Origin: Sphingomonas sp.
Lineage (GTDB): Bacteria > Pseudomonadota > Alphaproteobacteria > Sphingomonadales > Sphingomonadaceae
Length of the DNA stretch: 20,217 bases
NCBI GenBank assembly: GCA_003248865.1
Contig: QFPK01000034.1
Span: forward strand, 1 to 20,217
Reading direction: 5' to 3'
Each line of letters begins with the position of its first letter. The first letter of the stretch is position 1. The notes under the pieces are model-generated. The model was not told where the DNA came from. It saw nothing but the letters and a program-made list of their open reading frames with translations, and did not search any database. A program made the translations under genes and the position numbers. Shown here piece by piece: positions 6,379 to 12,612 of this stretch.

Positions 6379-6460
6379 GCTACGCGCCGCCGATCCCTCG
6401 CCATGGTTCGCCACAGTCCGCTGCCGCCCCCGGTAGCCCAATCCCGACTGGAGGTGATCC

Positions 6461-6730
6461 ATGCCCAACCCGCTTGCGGGCCTGCCGCCGCGCCTGTTGC
6501 GCACCAAGGAAGCCGCGCGCTTCCTCGGCATATCCATCCGCACCCTTGAGAAACATCGCACCTACGGCACCGGCCCGACCTATCGCAAGGTCGGCGGTCG
6601 CGTCCTCTACACCGTCCGCGATCTGGAAGACTGGAGCGCGGTCGGCGAACGTAAATCCACCCGCGACAAGACCGCCGGCACAGTCTTTCCGGCGCGTCCG
6701 CTCACGCCCGAAGAACGGGACGAGTGCTAG
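6461..6730 (+). CDS. RdfS-like excisionase / recombination directionality factor (MerR-like HTH)
   Basis: 89-residue protein with a MerR/excisionase-type winged helix (HTH_17) at about residues 13-60: LLRTKEAARFLGISIRTLEKH, then a GPTYRKVGGRVLYTVRDLEDW wing. Such small proteins bend attachment-site DNA and turn a tyrosine integrase toward excision; in ICEMlSymR7A, RdfS does this and is the target of FseA. Here it heads the co-directional block running to the methylase fragment. The start is unambiguous: GGAGGTGATC (6450-6459) is nearly a full complement to the 16S rRNA tail, implying high translation once transcribed. The next gene starts directly after its stop. The integrase it would serve is not in the window. 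An alternative is a simple transcription regulator. Confidence 0.8.
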   Translation: MPNPLAGLPPRLLRTKEAARFLGISIRTLEKHRTYGTGPTYRKVGGRVLYTVRDLEDWSAVGERKSTRDKTAGTVFPARPLTPEERDEC

Positions 6731-7807
6731 ATGCTGCGCGAGGACGATCACGACCCCGCGCAGCCGACCGAGGACAGCGAGCGCAGCCGCCTAGACCCCT
6801 TCGTCGTCGCAACGGGCGACGCGCCGCCGCGCGACCAGCGCGACTTGATGGAGCGGCCGTTTTTCTCGCTGGCGAAGACCCCGCGCACAAAGCCGATTCT
6901 CTACAAAGCCGCCGACATAGAGGTGCAGGTGTTCGGGATGCCCGAGCACGGCATGGCGACCATCTGGGACGCCGATGTGCTGATATGGGCGGCCTCGCAG
7001 ATCGTCGCGGCCGAGAACAACGGCCTCACCACTTCGCGCTTTGTCCGGTTTACGCCTTACCACCTGTTACGCGCCATCGGGCGGCCGACCGGCAATCACC
7101 AATACCGGCTTCTGAAAGCCGCGCTGGCGCGACTGCAATCGACCGTCATCGCCACCACCATCCGCAACGGCCCGCATTGGCGTCGCCGGCAATTCTCATG
7201 GATCAACGAGTGGGAAGAAATGACGACGCGCGCCGGCCGCGTCGAGGGCATGGAGTTCGTCCTGCCCGAATGGTTCTACAATAGCGTCATCGACCGTTCG
7301 TTGGTCCTGACCATCGACCCGGCCTATTTCCGGCTGACTGGCGGCATCGAGCGATGGCTTTACCGTGTCGCCCGAAAGCACGCCGGGCACCAGCGCCACG
7401 GCTGGATTTTCGAGGTCGCGCACCTTCATCAGAAATCCGGCAGCCTCGCGCGGCCGTCCGACTTCGCGCTCGACCTGCGCCGGATCGCGGCCCGCCAGCA
7501 GCTCCCCGGCTACCTGCTCCAGATCGAGCGGGAGGACGGCCGCGAGCTGCTGCGCATCCGCCCCGAAAACTCATCAACAGGCACTGTTGATAACCCTGTT
7601 AATGCCATCGGCAGATCAGGCGCACGGGGTATCGGCACATCAGGCGCACGACTATCGGCAGATCAGGCGCACGAACCGCAGCTAACGCTTTGGCCTGAAA
7701 AGCGGAATCCGACCGCTAACTTATCTAACAGAGAATCTAACTCTTTTTCTTTGACGCGCGCGCACGCGAAGCGTGGTGCCGGTTCTGCCGGGAACGGCGA
7801 GCCATGA
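6731..7807 (+). CDS. Replication initiator protein A (RepA-type)
   Basis: 358-residue protein resembling the Replication initiator protein A (RPA) family of alphaproteobacterial plasmids and ICEs. Recognisable blocks are ERPFFSLAKTPRTKPILY (about 41-58), IWDADVLIWAASQIV (about 78-92), RLLKAALARLQSTVIAT (125-141), and FRLTGGIERWLYRVARKHAG (201-220). It should bind iterons and load the replisome, letting the excised element replicate. The ATG follows the rdfS-like stop without a gap. The 3' end of the gene itself contains three iteron-like repeats (7607-7673), so residues after about 285 (IGRSGARGIGTSGAR...) may be constrained by DNA function more than by protein function. In related elements a parA-like gene often follows; none is present here. 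Confidence 0.85.
   Translation: MLREDDHDPAQPTEDSERSRLDPFVVATGDAPPRDQRDLMERPFFSLAKTPRTKPILYKAADIEVQVFGMPEHGMATIWDADVLIWAASQIVAAENNGLTTSRFVRFTPYHLLRAIGRPTGNHQYRLLKAALARLQSTVIATTIRNGPHWRRRQFSWINEWEEMTTRAGRVEGMEFVLPEWFYNSVIDRSLVLTIDPAYFRLTGGIERWLYRVARKHAGHQRHGWIFEVAHLHQKSGSLARPSDFALDLRRIAARQQLPGYLLQIEREDGRELLRIRPENSSTGTVDNPVNAIGRSGARGIGTSGARLSADQAHEPQLTLWPEKRNPTANLSNRESNSFSLTRAHAKRGAGSAGNGEP
7585..7593 (-). promoter_or_regulatory. DnaA-box-like sequence
   Basis: The minus strand reads TTATCAACA, one mismatch from the DnaA consensus TTATCCACA. It lies 14 bases before the first iteron, as in many iteron origins. Confidence 0.45.
7607..7673 (+). repeat. Three direct 20-bp iterons (putative oriV) inside repA
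   Basis: ATCGGCAGATCAGGCGCACG at 7607-7626 and 7654-7673 are identical; the copy at 7631-7650 differs at one base (C for G at position 8). Start-to-start spacing is 24 and 23 bases, about two helical turns, as expected for initiator binding on one DNA face. With the DnaA-like box before and an AT-rich stretch after (about 7705-7755), this looks like a replication origin embedded in the 3' end of the initiator gene. Function is inferred. Confidence 0.75.
7705..7755 (+). other. AT-rich stretch next to the iterons, possible unwinding element
   Basis: In a very GC-rich neighbourhood this segment is AT-rich and holds repeated CTAAC motifs (CTAACTTATCTAAC, then ATCTAACTC) followed by TTTTTCTTTG. 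Placement right after the iterons fits a DNA unwinding element. It still lies within the repA reading frame. Confidence 0.4.
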
Positions 7808-7872
7808 TGCACTCCGTTGACGCAGCGCACGCGCGCAACCCCCACCAGCACATCGCCGGAGACGCACAATGA
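7804..7872 (+). CDS. Possible 22-residue mini-gene between repA and DUF2840
   Basis: ATG at 7804 opens a 22-codon frame (MMHSVDAAHARNPHQHIAGD, then AQ) that overlaps the repA stop as ATGA and ends overlapping the DUF2840 start as ATGA. It may only serve to carry ribosomes from repA to the next gene, or be the scar of a lost parA-like gene. No ribosome binding site of note and no family recognised. Confidence 0.25.
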   Translation: MMHSVDAAHARNPHQHIAGDAQ

Positions 7873-8387
7873 CCCGTCGCGCCCATCGCAGCGCGCACGG
7901 CCGTCCGCTGCCGGACGGGCCTGCGCCCTTCACCACATTGGTCGAGCTGACCTTCGACAAGCGCAAGGTCGAGCACTGGATACGCTTCGGCCGCAAGAGC
8001 TACGAACAGATCATCGACCGCCGCCGCAGCGTCGTCGGCTTCGCACCGGGCAGCGTCTTCGCCTTCGTCCGATGGGCGAAAGGCGATCATGGCACGGTCG
8101 TTTCGCGCATCGACATTGTGCGCGCCATCGGGCGCGGCGAGCCGTTCCAGACATTGCCGTTCGTCCGCCCCGGCGGCGAAATCCTGTTGCGCCTCGACGG
8201 CTGGCCGAAGGTGCAGCGCGCGTTTGCCGCCATCGACGCCGTGGAATCGCTCGGCCTCGATCCGGCCGATGCCTCGCCGGATCACTGGCGGCACGTCCAC
8301 AACCGTTTGACCGCCAATCTGGAGCCGCATGCCTACACGCCCGAGCGACATGCCGCTTGGCTCCATCGCCGGAGGATCGACCCATGA
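7869..8387 (+). CDS. DUF2840 domain protein
   Basis: 172-residue protein of the DUF2840 family, found almost only in conjugative elements beside traF. The recognisable core is VEHWIRFGRKSYEQIIDRRR (about 33-52), then FAPGSVFAFVRWAKGDHGTV and a C-terminal HAYTPERHAAWLHRRR. Its biochemical role is unknown. The ATG at 7869 follows CCGGAGAC, and the stop overlaps the traF start as ATGA. The constant link with the TraF peptidase suggests a role in transfer or in its regulation. Confidence 0.85.
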   Translation: MTRRAHRSAHGRPLPDGPAPFTTLVELTFDKRKVEHWIRFGRKSYEQIIDRRRSVVGFAPGSVFAFVRWAKGDHGTVVSRIDIVRAIGRGEPFQTLPFVRPGGEILLRLDGWPKVQRAFAAIDAVESLGLDPADASPDHWRHVHNRLTANLEPHAYTPERHAAWLHRRRIDP

Positions 8388-8929
8388 CGCGCCGCCGCAC
8401 CCTTACGGTGACGGCGCTGGCGGTGCTCGGCATCGCGGCTGCCAGCGCCGTCGATTTGCCCGTGAAACTCATCTGGAACGCCACGGCCAGCGCACCCATC
8501 GGCTTCTACACCGTCGAGCCGGCCGACGCGCTCGACGTGCCCGAACTGGTCGCCGTCATGCCACCCGAACCGCTCGCCGCCTTCATGGTCGAGCGCGGCT
8601 ATATCGCGCGGGGCGTCCCGCTGTTGAAGCGCATCTTGGGCCTGCCGGGACAGCGGGTTTGCCGCGCCGGCCGCACGATCACGGTGAACGGGATCGAAAT
8701 GGGCGAGGCGCTGGAGCGCGACAGCCTCGGCCGCAATCTGCCGGTCTGGCAGGGCTGCCGCGTCATCGGCGACGACCAGCTTTTCCTCATGAATTGGGAA
8801 GTCCGCGACAGCCTCGACGGCCGGTATTTCGGACCCATCCCCGCAGCTTCCGTCATCGGCCGAGCGGTCCCGCTCTGGACCGATGAGGAAGGCGTCGGCC
8901 GCTACGAGTGGCGCGCGCCGACCCACTGA
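8384..8929 (+). CDS. traF: TraF-type conjugative transfer peptidase, S26 family
   Basis: 181-residue S26 (signal-peptidase-like) serine protease. An N-terminal hydrophobic helix (about residues 8-23) anchors it in the inner membrane with a periplasmic catalytic domain. The catalytic pair is visible: Ser36 in SAPIGFY and Lys82 in PLLKRILGLPG. TraF-type enzymes process and, in RP4, cyclise the TrbC pilin subunit, so the likely substrate is the TrbC encoded at 18334-18666. The ATG at 8384 overlaps the DUF2840 stop and has GGAGG at 8371-8375. Conserved C-terminal motifs FLMNWEVRDSLDGRYFG (about 127-143) fit the family. Confidence 0.9.
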   Translation: MTRRRTLTVTALAVLGIAAASAVDLPVKLIWNATASAPIGFYTVEPADALDVPELVAVMPPEPLAAFMVERGYIARGVPLLKRILGLPGQRVCRAGRTITVNGIEMGEALERDSLGRNLPVWQGCRVIGDDQLFLMNWEVRDSLDGRYFGPIPAASVIGRAVPLWTDEEGVGRYEWRAPTH

Positions 8930-8964
8930 ACCACCCCCCGAAAATCAACCGCAGGAGATTTCCC

Positions 8965-9300
8965 ATGGCAGAGATAGGCACCTTCACCCGCACCGAAACC
9001 GGCTATGCGGGCGAGCTTCATTCGTTCGGCCTCCACGAAAAGCTGTTCATCGTCCCGGCCAAGCCGAGCGACGTAAAAAACGCACCCGACTATCGCGTGC
9101 GCCTCGATAGCGAGGACGGCCCGGACGCCGGCCCCGCATGGAAAGACTCGAGCGAGAACGCTGGCGAGTTCGTGTCGATGCGATTGGAGGGGCCAATCTT
9201 CCCGTCCCCGATCCGGGCCAAACTGTTCCAGTCCAACGACGATCCTTCGGTCTGGACCCTGCGTTGGAAGCACCCCCGGAAAGTCGAGGACGAGGAATGA
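8965..9300 (+). CDS. DUF736 family protein
   Basis: 111-residue protein of the DUF736 family, marked by the start MAEIGTFTRTETGYAGEL and the central PDYRVRL and AGPAWKDSSENAGEFVSMRLE region. These small proteins are common in alphaproteobacterial conjugative elements and have no settled function. The ATG at 8965 is supported by GGAG at 8953-8956, and the stop overlaps the transglycosylase start as ATGA. Confidence 0.88.
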   Translation: MAEIGTFTRTETGYAGELHSFGLHEKLFIVPAKPSDVKNAPDYRVRLDSEDGPDAGPAWKDSSENAGEFVSMRLEGPIFPSPIRAKLFQSNDDPSVWTLRWKHPRKVEDEE

Positions 9301-10262
9301 CGGCCGCGCGCGTCCGGCCTGCCATCCGGTCCAAGATCGGCATCCCTTTGTTCGCGGAAAAGCCGTCTCATCCCTTCGTCCCGCTCGGCGACCAGACGGC
9401 CGGCGCGCGCAGCGAAGGTCAGGGGCGGCCATCGGCCGGCGCTTGCGCCTTGCCCTTGACCGCAGCGAGCACGCTGGCAGGCTGGCGGCGAAGCGGAGAC
9501 AGGCAAGCATGGCGTTGTGCCGTCCTGTTGCTGGCGGGGGCGCTTTCCGTCTGCGCCGGATCGGGCGTCGCTGTCGCGCAATCCGCGCCCGTTGAGCGCC
9601 CGGCCGCCGCCCATCCTTATGCGGCGCATATCGTCGAGGCGTCGCAGCGTTTCGGCATCCCCGAGCACTGGATTCGCGCCGTGCTGCGCGCCGAGAGTGC
9701 GGGCGACGTGCGCGCAGTATCGTCGGCCGGGGCGATGGGGTTGATGCAGGTGATGCCCGACACATGGGCGGGCTTGCGTGTCCGTTACCAGCTCGGCCGC
9801 GATCCCTACGACCCGCGCGACAACATCCTTGCAGGCACGGCCTACCTGCGCGAAATGTTCGACCGTTACGGCAATGTCGCGGCGATGCTGGCGGCCTACA
9901 ATGCCGGTCCCGGCCGCTATGACGAATACCGAGCGACCGGCCGCACCCTGCCGGCCGAGACGCGGGCCTATGTCGCCGCGCTCGCGCCGATCCTCGGCGG
10001 CGCGGCTGCAACCGAACCGCCGTCATCGGCACCGCCACCGCCGCCCGATTGGCGCGAGGCACCGATGTTTGTCACGCGCTCGACCGACGCCCGAACTGCG
10101 CCCGCGCCGCTGTCCGAGGCGCAATCCGGCGACCTGTTCGCTGCCGTTTCGGAGCCGGATCGCCGATTAAGATCGCCTATGCCGACCCGCCCTATATCGG
10201 CTGCGCGCACCTTTATCGGGACCATCCCGATTACGCGGGTGAGGTCGATCATGTGCACCTGA
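9297..10262 (+). CDS. Lytic transglycosylase (SLT, VirB1-like), probably with read-through tail
   Basis: 321-residue SLT-type lytic transglycosylase that would open peptidoglycan for the transfer apparatus. A hydrophobic segment near residues 72-94 is a membrane anchor or late signal peptide. The catalytic Glu133 lies in VLRAESAGD, followed by GAMGLMQVMPDTW (146-158) and the AAYNAGPGRYDEY motif (199-211). The ATG at 9297 overlaps the DUF736 stop. The last 31 or so residues look like read-through: at codon 291 (TTA, 10167-10169) one base change would restore TGA and also an ATG for the next gene. The tail (LRSPMPTRPISAARTF...) therefore probably arose after loss of the original stop. Confidence 0.88.
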   Translation: MTAARVRPAIRSKIGIPLFAEKPSHPFVPLGDQTAGARSEGQGRPSAGACALPLTAASTLAGWRRSGDRQAWRCAVLLLAGALSVCAGSGVAVAQSAPVERPAAAHPYAAHIVEASQRFGIPEHWIRAVLRAESAGDVRAVSSAGAMGLMQVMPDTWAGLRVRYQLGRDPYDPRDNILAGTAYLREMFDRYGNVAAMLAAYNAGPGRYDEYRATGRTLPAETRAYVAALAPILGGAAATEPPSSAPPPPPDWREAPMFVTRSTDARTAPAPLSEAQSGDLFAAVSEPDRRLRSPMPTRPISAARTFIGTIPITRVRSIMCT

Positions 10263-10399
10263 TCGAGCGGCTGGAGCGCGACTATGACGGCTGGATATTG
10301 CACGCCGCCGCGACGCCGCGCTCCATCGTAACGCTTGCCCCGCTGGTCGAGAGGACGGGCGCGCGATGGATGGCGTGGGTGAAGGGATTTGCGGCGTTC
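10166..10399 (+). pseudogene. DNA methylase-like gene, 5' fragment cut by the IS element
   Basis: This frame encodes IKIAYADPPYIGCAHLYRDH and on to WMAWVKGFAAF, then runs into IS sequence at 10400. The DPPY motif and its spacing resemble a DNA methylase-like protein found after the transglycosylase in related ICEs. About 78 codons survive; the rest is missing, not relocated in this window. The expected start is spoiled too: ATTAAGATC stands where ATGAAGATC would be expected. With no start and no 3' end it is a dead remnant. Identification of the parent family is from the motif and neighbours only. Confidence 0.75.
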
Positions 10400-10426
10400 T
10401 GTCCGTCGTCAGAACATTTGGCGCAG
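10400..10426. repeat. Left terminal inverted repeat of the IS3-family element
   Basis: Starts TGTCCGTCGTCAGAAC and matches the reverse complement of 11896-11922 at 19 of 27 positions. The methylase homology ends at 10399, which fixes the outer boundary. Confidence 0.7.
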
Positions 10427-10473
10427 CTCGCGGCGTAGATTAGCGGAGTGCGGGCCTCGTCTGGGGGTTGATG

Positions 10474-11454
10474 TTAAGCGGCGAGCTTGCGGTGTTGCAA
10501 GCGCCGATACTCGATGGTCTGCCGCTTGATCCTTTCGCGCTGTTTGATGATGGCTGGTGCCCTGCCGAAGTAGGCGTCGGCGGGCGTCACGTTGCTCAGA
10601 CTCTCGTGGTAGCGCTGGTGATTGTAATGCTCGACGAAGGCCTCGATCTGGGCCTCGAGGTCGCCGGGCAGGAAGTAGTTCTCCAGCAGGATGCGGTTCT
10701 TCAGGGTCTGGTGCCAGCGCTCGATCTTGCCCTGGGTCTGGGGATGCATCGGGGCGCCGCGCACGTGGCTCATCTTCCGGGCCTCGATGTATTCCGCCAG
10801 TTCGCCGGCGATGTAGCTGGGGCCATTGTCGCTGAGCAGCCTGGGCTTGTGCAGCACCTTGGCGCTATCGCAGCCGGAAGCCGCGAGCGCGAGATCGAGC
10901 GTGTCGGTGACGTCCTCGGCCCGCATGTTGGTGCACAGCTTCCAGGCGATGATGTAGCGCGAGAAGTCGTCGAGCACGGTCGACAGATACATCCAGCCCC
11001 AACCGATGATCTTGAAGTAGGTGAAGTCGGTCTGCCACATCTCGTTCACCCGGGTGGTCTTGGTGTGGAACTGGTCGGCGGCCTTGATTACGACATAGGC
11101 CGGGCTGGTGATCAGGTCATGGGCCTTCAGCAGGCGGTAAACCGTGGCCTCGGATACAAAGTATTGGCGTTCATCGGTAAATCGTACCGCCAGTTCGCGC
11201 GGGGACAGCTCGGACTGCTCCAGCGCCATCTCGACGATCTGATCCTGCACCTCGGGCGCGATGCGGTTCCACACCCGGCTCGGTGCCGATGGACGATCCT
11301 CCAACGCCTCCGGGCCGCTCTCAAGATAGCGGTCATACCAGCGATAGAATGTCCGGCGGGCGATGCCGAGCTTATCCAGCGTCCGCTTGGCAGGCAGGTG
11401 CGATTGCTCGACGATCCTGATGATCTCGAGCTTCTCGGATGCCGGATACCTCAT
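10474..11454 (-). CDS. IS3-family transposase OrfB (DDE integrase domain)
   Basis: 326-residue transposase catalytic part with an rve-type integrase core. The DDE triad is visible: Asp in MWQTDFTYF, Asp in LLSDNGPSY, and Glu in GKIERWHQTLK, 35 residues after the second Asp. An N-terminal helix-turn-helix (EIIRIVEQSHLPAKRTLDKL, then RRTFYRWYDRYLESG) precedes it. The separate start at 11454 overlaps the OrfA stop as ATGA. The frame is open upstream to at least 11526, so a -1 frameshift on the A-run in OrfA would produce the OrfAB fusion that is the usual active transposase in this family. It looks intact. Confidence 0.92.
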   Translation of the reverse strand: MRYPASEKLEIIRIVEQSHLPAKRTLDKLGIARRTFYRWYDRYLESGPEALEDRPSAPSRVWNRIAPEVQDQIVEMALEQSELSPRELAVRFTDERQYFVSEATVYRLLKAHDLITSPAYVVIKAADQFHTKTTRVNEMWQTDFTYFKIIGWGWMYLSTVLDDFSRYIIAWKLCTNMRAEDVTDTLDLALAASGCDSAKVLHKPRLLSDNGPSYIAGELAEYIEARKMSHVRGAPMHPQTQGKIERWHQTLKNRILLENYFLPGDLEAQIEAFVEHYNHQRYHESLSNVTPADAYFGRAPAIIKQRERIKRQTIEYRRLQHRKLAA

Positions 11455-11837
11455 TCGTCGTCGCCCCCATCCGCGATCATGCTTTTTTTCAGCAGACGGT
11501 TCTCGAGCGTCAGGTCGGCAACGCATTCCTTCAAGGCGCGGGCTTCGCGGCGCAAGTCTTGCACTTCGCCGGTCGTCGCAGCACGGGCAGTGTCACCAGC
11601 CAAGCGGCGCTTGCCCGCTTCCATGAACTCCTTCGACCAGGTGTAATACAGGCTCTGGGCGATGCCTTCCTTGCGGCACAGTTCGGCAATGCTGTCCTCG
11701 CCGCGCAGGCCGTCCAGCACGATGCGGATCTTGTCTTCCGCCGAGAAATGCCGACGGGTCTGCCGCCGAATGTCCTTCACCACCGCTTCCGCGGGGGCCT
11801 TGGCGGGCGATTTTTTCAAGGAGGGTTGGGGCTTCAT
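11451..11837 (-). CDS. IS3-family transposase OrfA (helix-turn-helix subunit)
   Basis: 128-residue OrfA with the usual IS3 helix-turn-helix (RRHFSAEDKIRIVLDGLRG, then ELCRKEGIAQSLYYTWSKEF) and a leucine-zipper-like end (EARALKECVADLTLENRLLKK). A run of seven A residues followed by G near 11482-11489 on the coding strand is the classic slippery site for -1 frameshifting into OrfB. The ATG at 11837 with GAAGGAA upstream is preferred; a TTG at 11870 would extend it by 11 residues. Codons 1-6 lie in one arm of a 16-bp inverted repeat that may control its translation. Confidence 0.88.
   Translation of the reverse strand: MKPQPSLKKSPAKAPAEAVVKDIRRQTRRHFSAEDKIRIVLDGLRGEDSIAELCRKEGIAQSLYYTWSKEFMEAGKRRLAGDTARAATTGEVQDLRREARALKECVADLTLENRLLKKSMIADGGDDE
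11482..11489 (-). promoter_or_regulatory. Slippery A7G frameshift site of the IS3 transposase
   Basis: The minus strand reads CTGAAAAAAAGCATG. Slipping back one base joins OrfA (ENRLLKK) to the upstream-open OrfB frame (KHDRGWGRRRMRYPA), the standard way IS3 elements make OrfAB. Confidence 0.75.
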
Positions 11838-11876
11838 CTTCGTTCCTTCGTCACTGCGACGAAGCCCCAACCCTCC
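11820..11876 (-). repeat. 16-bp perfect inverted repeat spanning the OrfA start
   Basis: Arms 11820-11835 and 11861-11876 are exact reverse complements (GGAGGGTTGGGGCTTC with GAAGCCCCAACCCTCC). On the transposase mRNA the 3' arm starts within the OrfA ATG, and the loop holds the ribosome binding site. A competing 7-bp hairpin, CTTCGTC-ACTGC-GACGAAG, lies inside (11846-11864). Transcripts entering from outside would fold both arms and hide the start codon. Confidence 0.7.
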
Positions 11877-11895
11877 TTAAATCACAACCTCAAAT

Positions 11896-11922
11896 CTGTG
11901 CCATTGGTGCTGACGGGGAACA
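11896..11922. repeat. Right terminal inverted repeat of the IS3-family element
   Basis: Ends GGTGCTGACGGGGAACA, the same terminal sequence that ends the partial copy at base 85. RarA coding sequence begins at the next base. Confidence 0.75.
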
Positions 11923-12612
11923 CTGACTGCATTGGAAGCGAGTGCTGATGGCCTAGCAGATACCGAAAGCTCGATGATCGACCTGCCGGCCGTGGAACGA
12001 GCTATCACCGAAGCAGCCGTGCGCTATGACCGACAGGGCGACCAGCACTACGATGTTATCAGCGCGTTCATCAAGTCCATCCGTGGTTCGGATGCCGACG
12101 CTGCGCTGCATTATCTGGCCCGTATGATCGTGGCTGGAGAAGACCCGCGATTCATCGCAAGGCGGTTGATGGTTCATGCCAGCGAGGATGTTGGGCTGGC
12201 TGATCCTACTGCGTTACTAGCTTCCGTCGCAGCGGCGCAAACCGTGGAGTTGGTCGGGATGCCCGAGGCCCGCTTGGCCTTGGCGCAGGCCACAGTGCAT
12301 TTGGCGGCAGCTCCAAAATCCAATGCGGTAATCGTCGGAATAGACGAAGCTATCTCGGATGTTCGGGCGGGTGCTGTTGGGGCCGTGCCAGCTCACCTGC
12401 GATATGGTCGTTACACTGGCGCGAAGGAACTGGGAAACGCCATAGGCTACCGTTACCCCCACGCCACTCCCGAAGGAGTCCTAGAGCAGCAGTATCCGCC
12501 GGATGAACTGGTGGGAAGGGACTACTACCGTCCCACGCAACACGGCGGGGAGCGCGCCTTGCATGACCGCCTCCCGAGACTTCGCCGCACCATTCGCGGC
12601 GAGCAGAGCTAG
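11923..12612 (+). pseudogene. rarA: rarA (mgsA) 3' fragment, truncated at its 5' end by the IS
   Basis: RarA/MgsA is a AAA+ ATPase of about 430-450 residues that acts at stalled replication forks. Only the C-terminal half remains (about 229 codons): from LTALEASADG straight after the IS end, through VRYDRQGDQHYDVISAFIKS, IARRLMVHASEDVGLADP and the conserved LALAQATVHLAAAPKSNAV, to the GYRYPHATPEGVLEQQYPPDEL end. The Walker A and B motifs are missing and not found elsewhere in the window. A TTG at 11932 could start a short product, but without the ATPase core it would not be functional. The stop TAG overlaps the next GTG start. The intact parent was probably cargo carried with the two following genes. 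Confidence 0.85.

Larger units (their letters stand above)
6050..6460 (+). promoter_or_regulatory. Structured intergenic region between qseM-like and rdfS-like genes
   Basis: No gene is seen in these 411 bases. Perfect inverted repeats are evenly strewn: AGCCTGT-N10-ACAGGCT (6125-6148), GACC-ATA-GGTC (6151-6161), GGTGCC-N9-GGCACC (6172-6192), GAGCAG-CGCGT-CTGCTC (6222-6238) and GTGCCGC-N18-GCGGCAC (6347-6378) with an inner GCGC-ATAG-GCGC. The region must hold the divergent promoters for qseM-like and rdfS-like transcription, so some dyads are probably operators for the activator or other regulators; others may be RNA hairpins in a long rdfS leader. Confidence 0.5.
10400..11922 (-). mobile_element. 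Complete IS3-family insertion sequence
   Basis: 1523-bp element with two overlapping transposase genes on the minus strand. Imperfect terminal inverted repeats begin TGTCCGTCGTCAGAAC at 10400 and TGTTCCCCGTCAGCACC (reverse strand) from 11922, 19 of 27 positions matching. The left end abuts a methylase fragment and the right end a rarA fragment. The bases outside the ends (GGCGTTC before, CTGACTG after) show no 3-5 bp duplication. This suggests adjacent deletion or recombination between copies after insertion. A related right end is present at 1-85. Confidence 0.9.

Noticed and set aside
7607..7673. Short direct repeats as a CRISPR array
   Set aside because: Spacers are only 3-4 bases and there are no cas genes; spacing and position fit iterons.
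8902..10062. 386-residue minus-strand frame opposite DUF736 and the transglycosylase
   Set aside because: Arginine- and alanine-rich shadow with no domain; plus-strand genes have clear catalytic motifs and ribosome binding sites.
10468..11646. 392-residue plus-strand frame opposite the transposase
   Set aside because: Shadow of OrfB, which carries the DDE triad.
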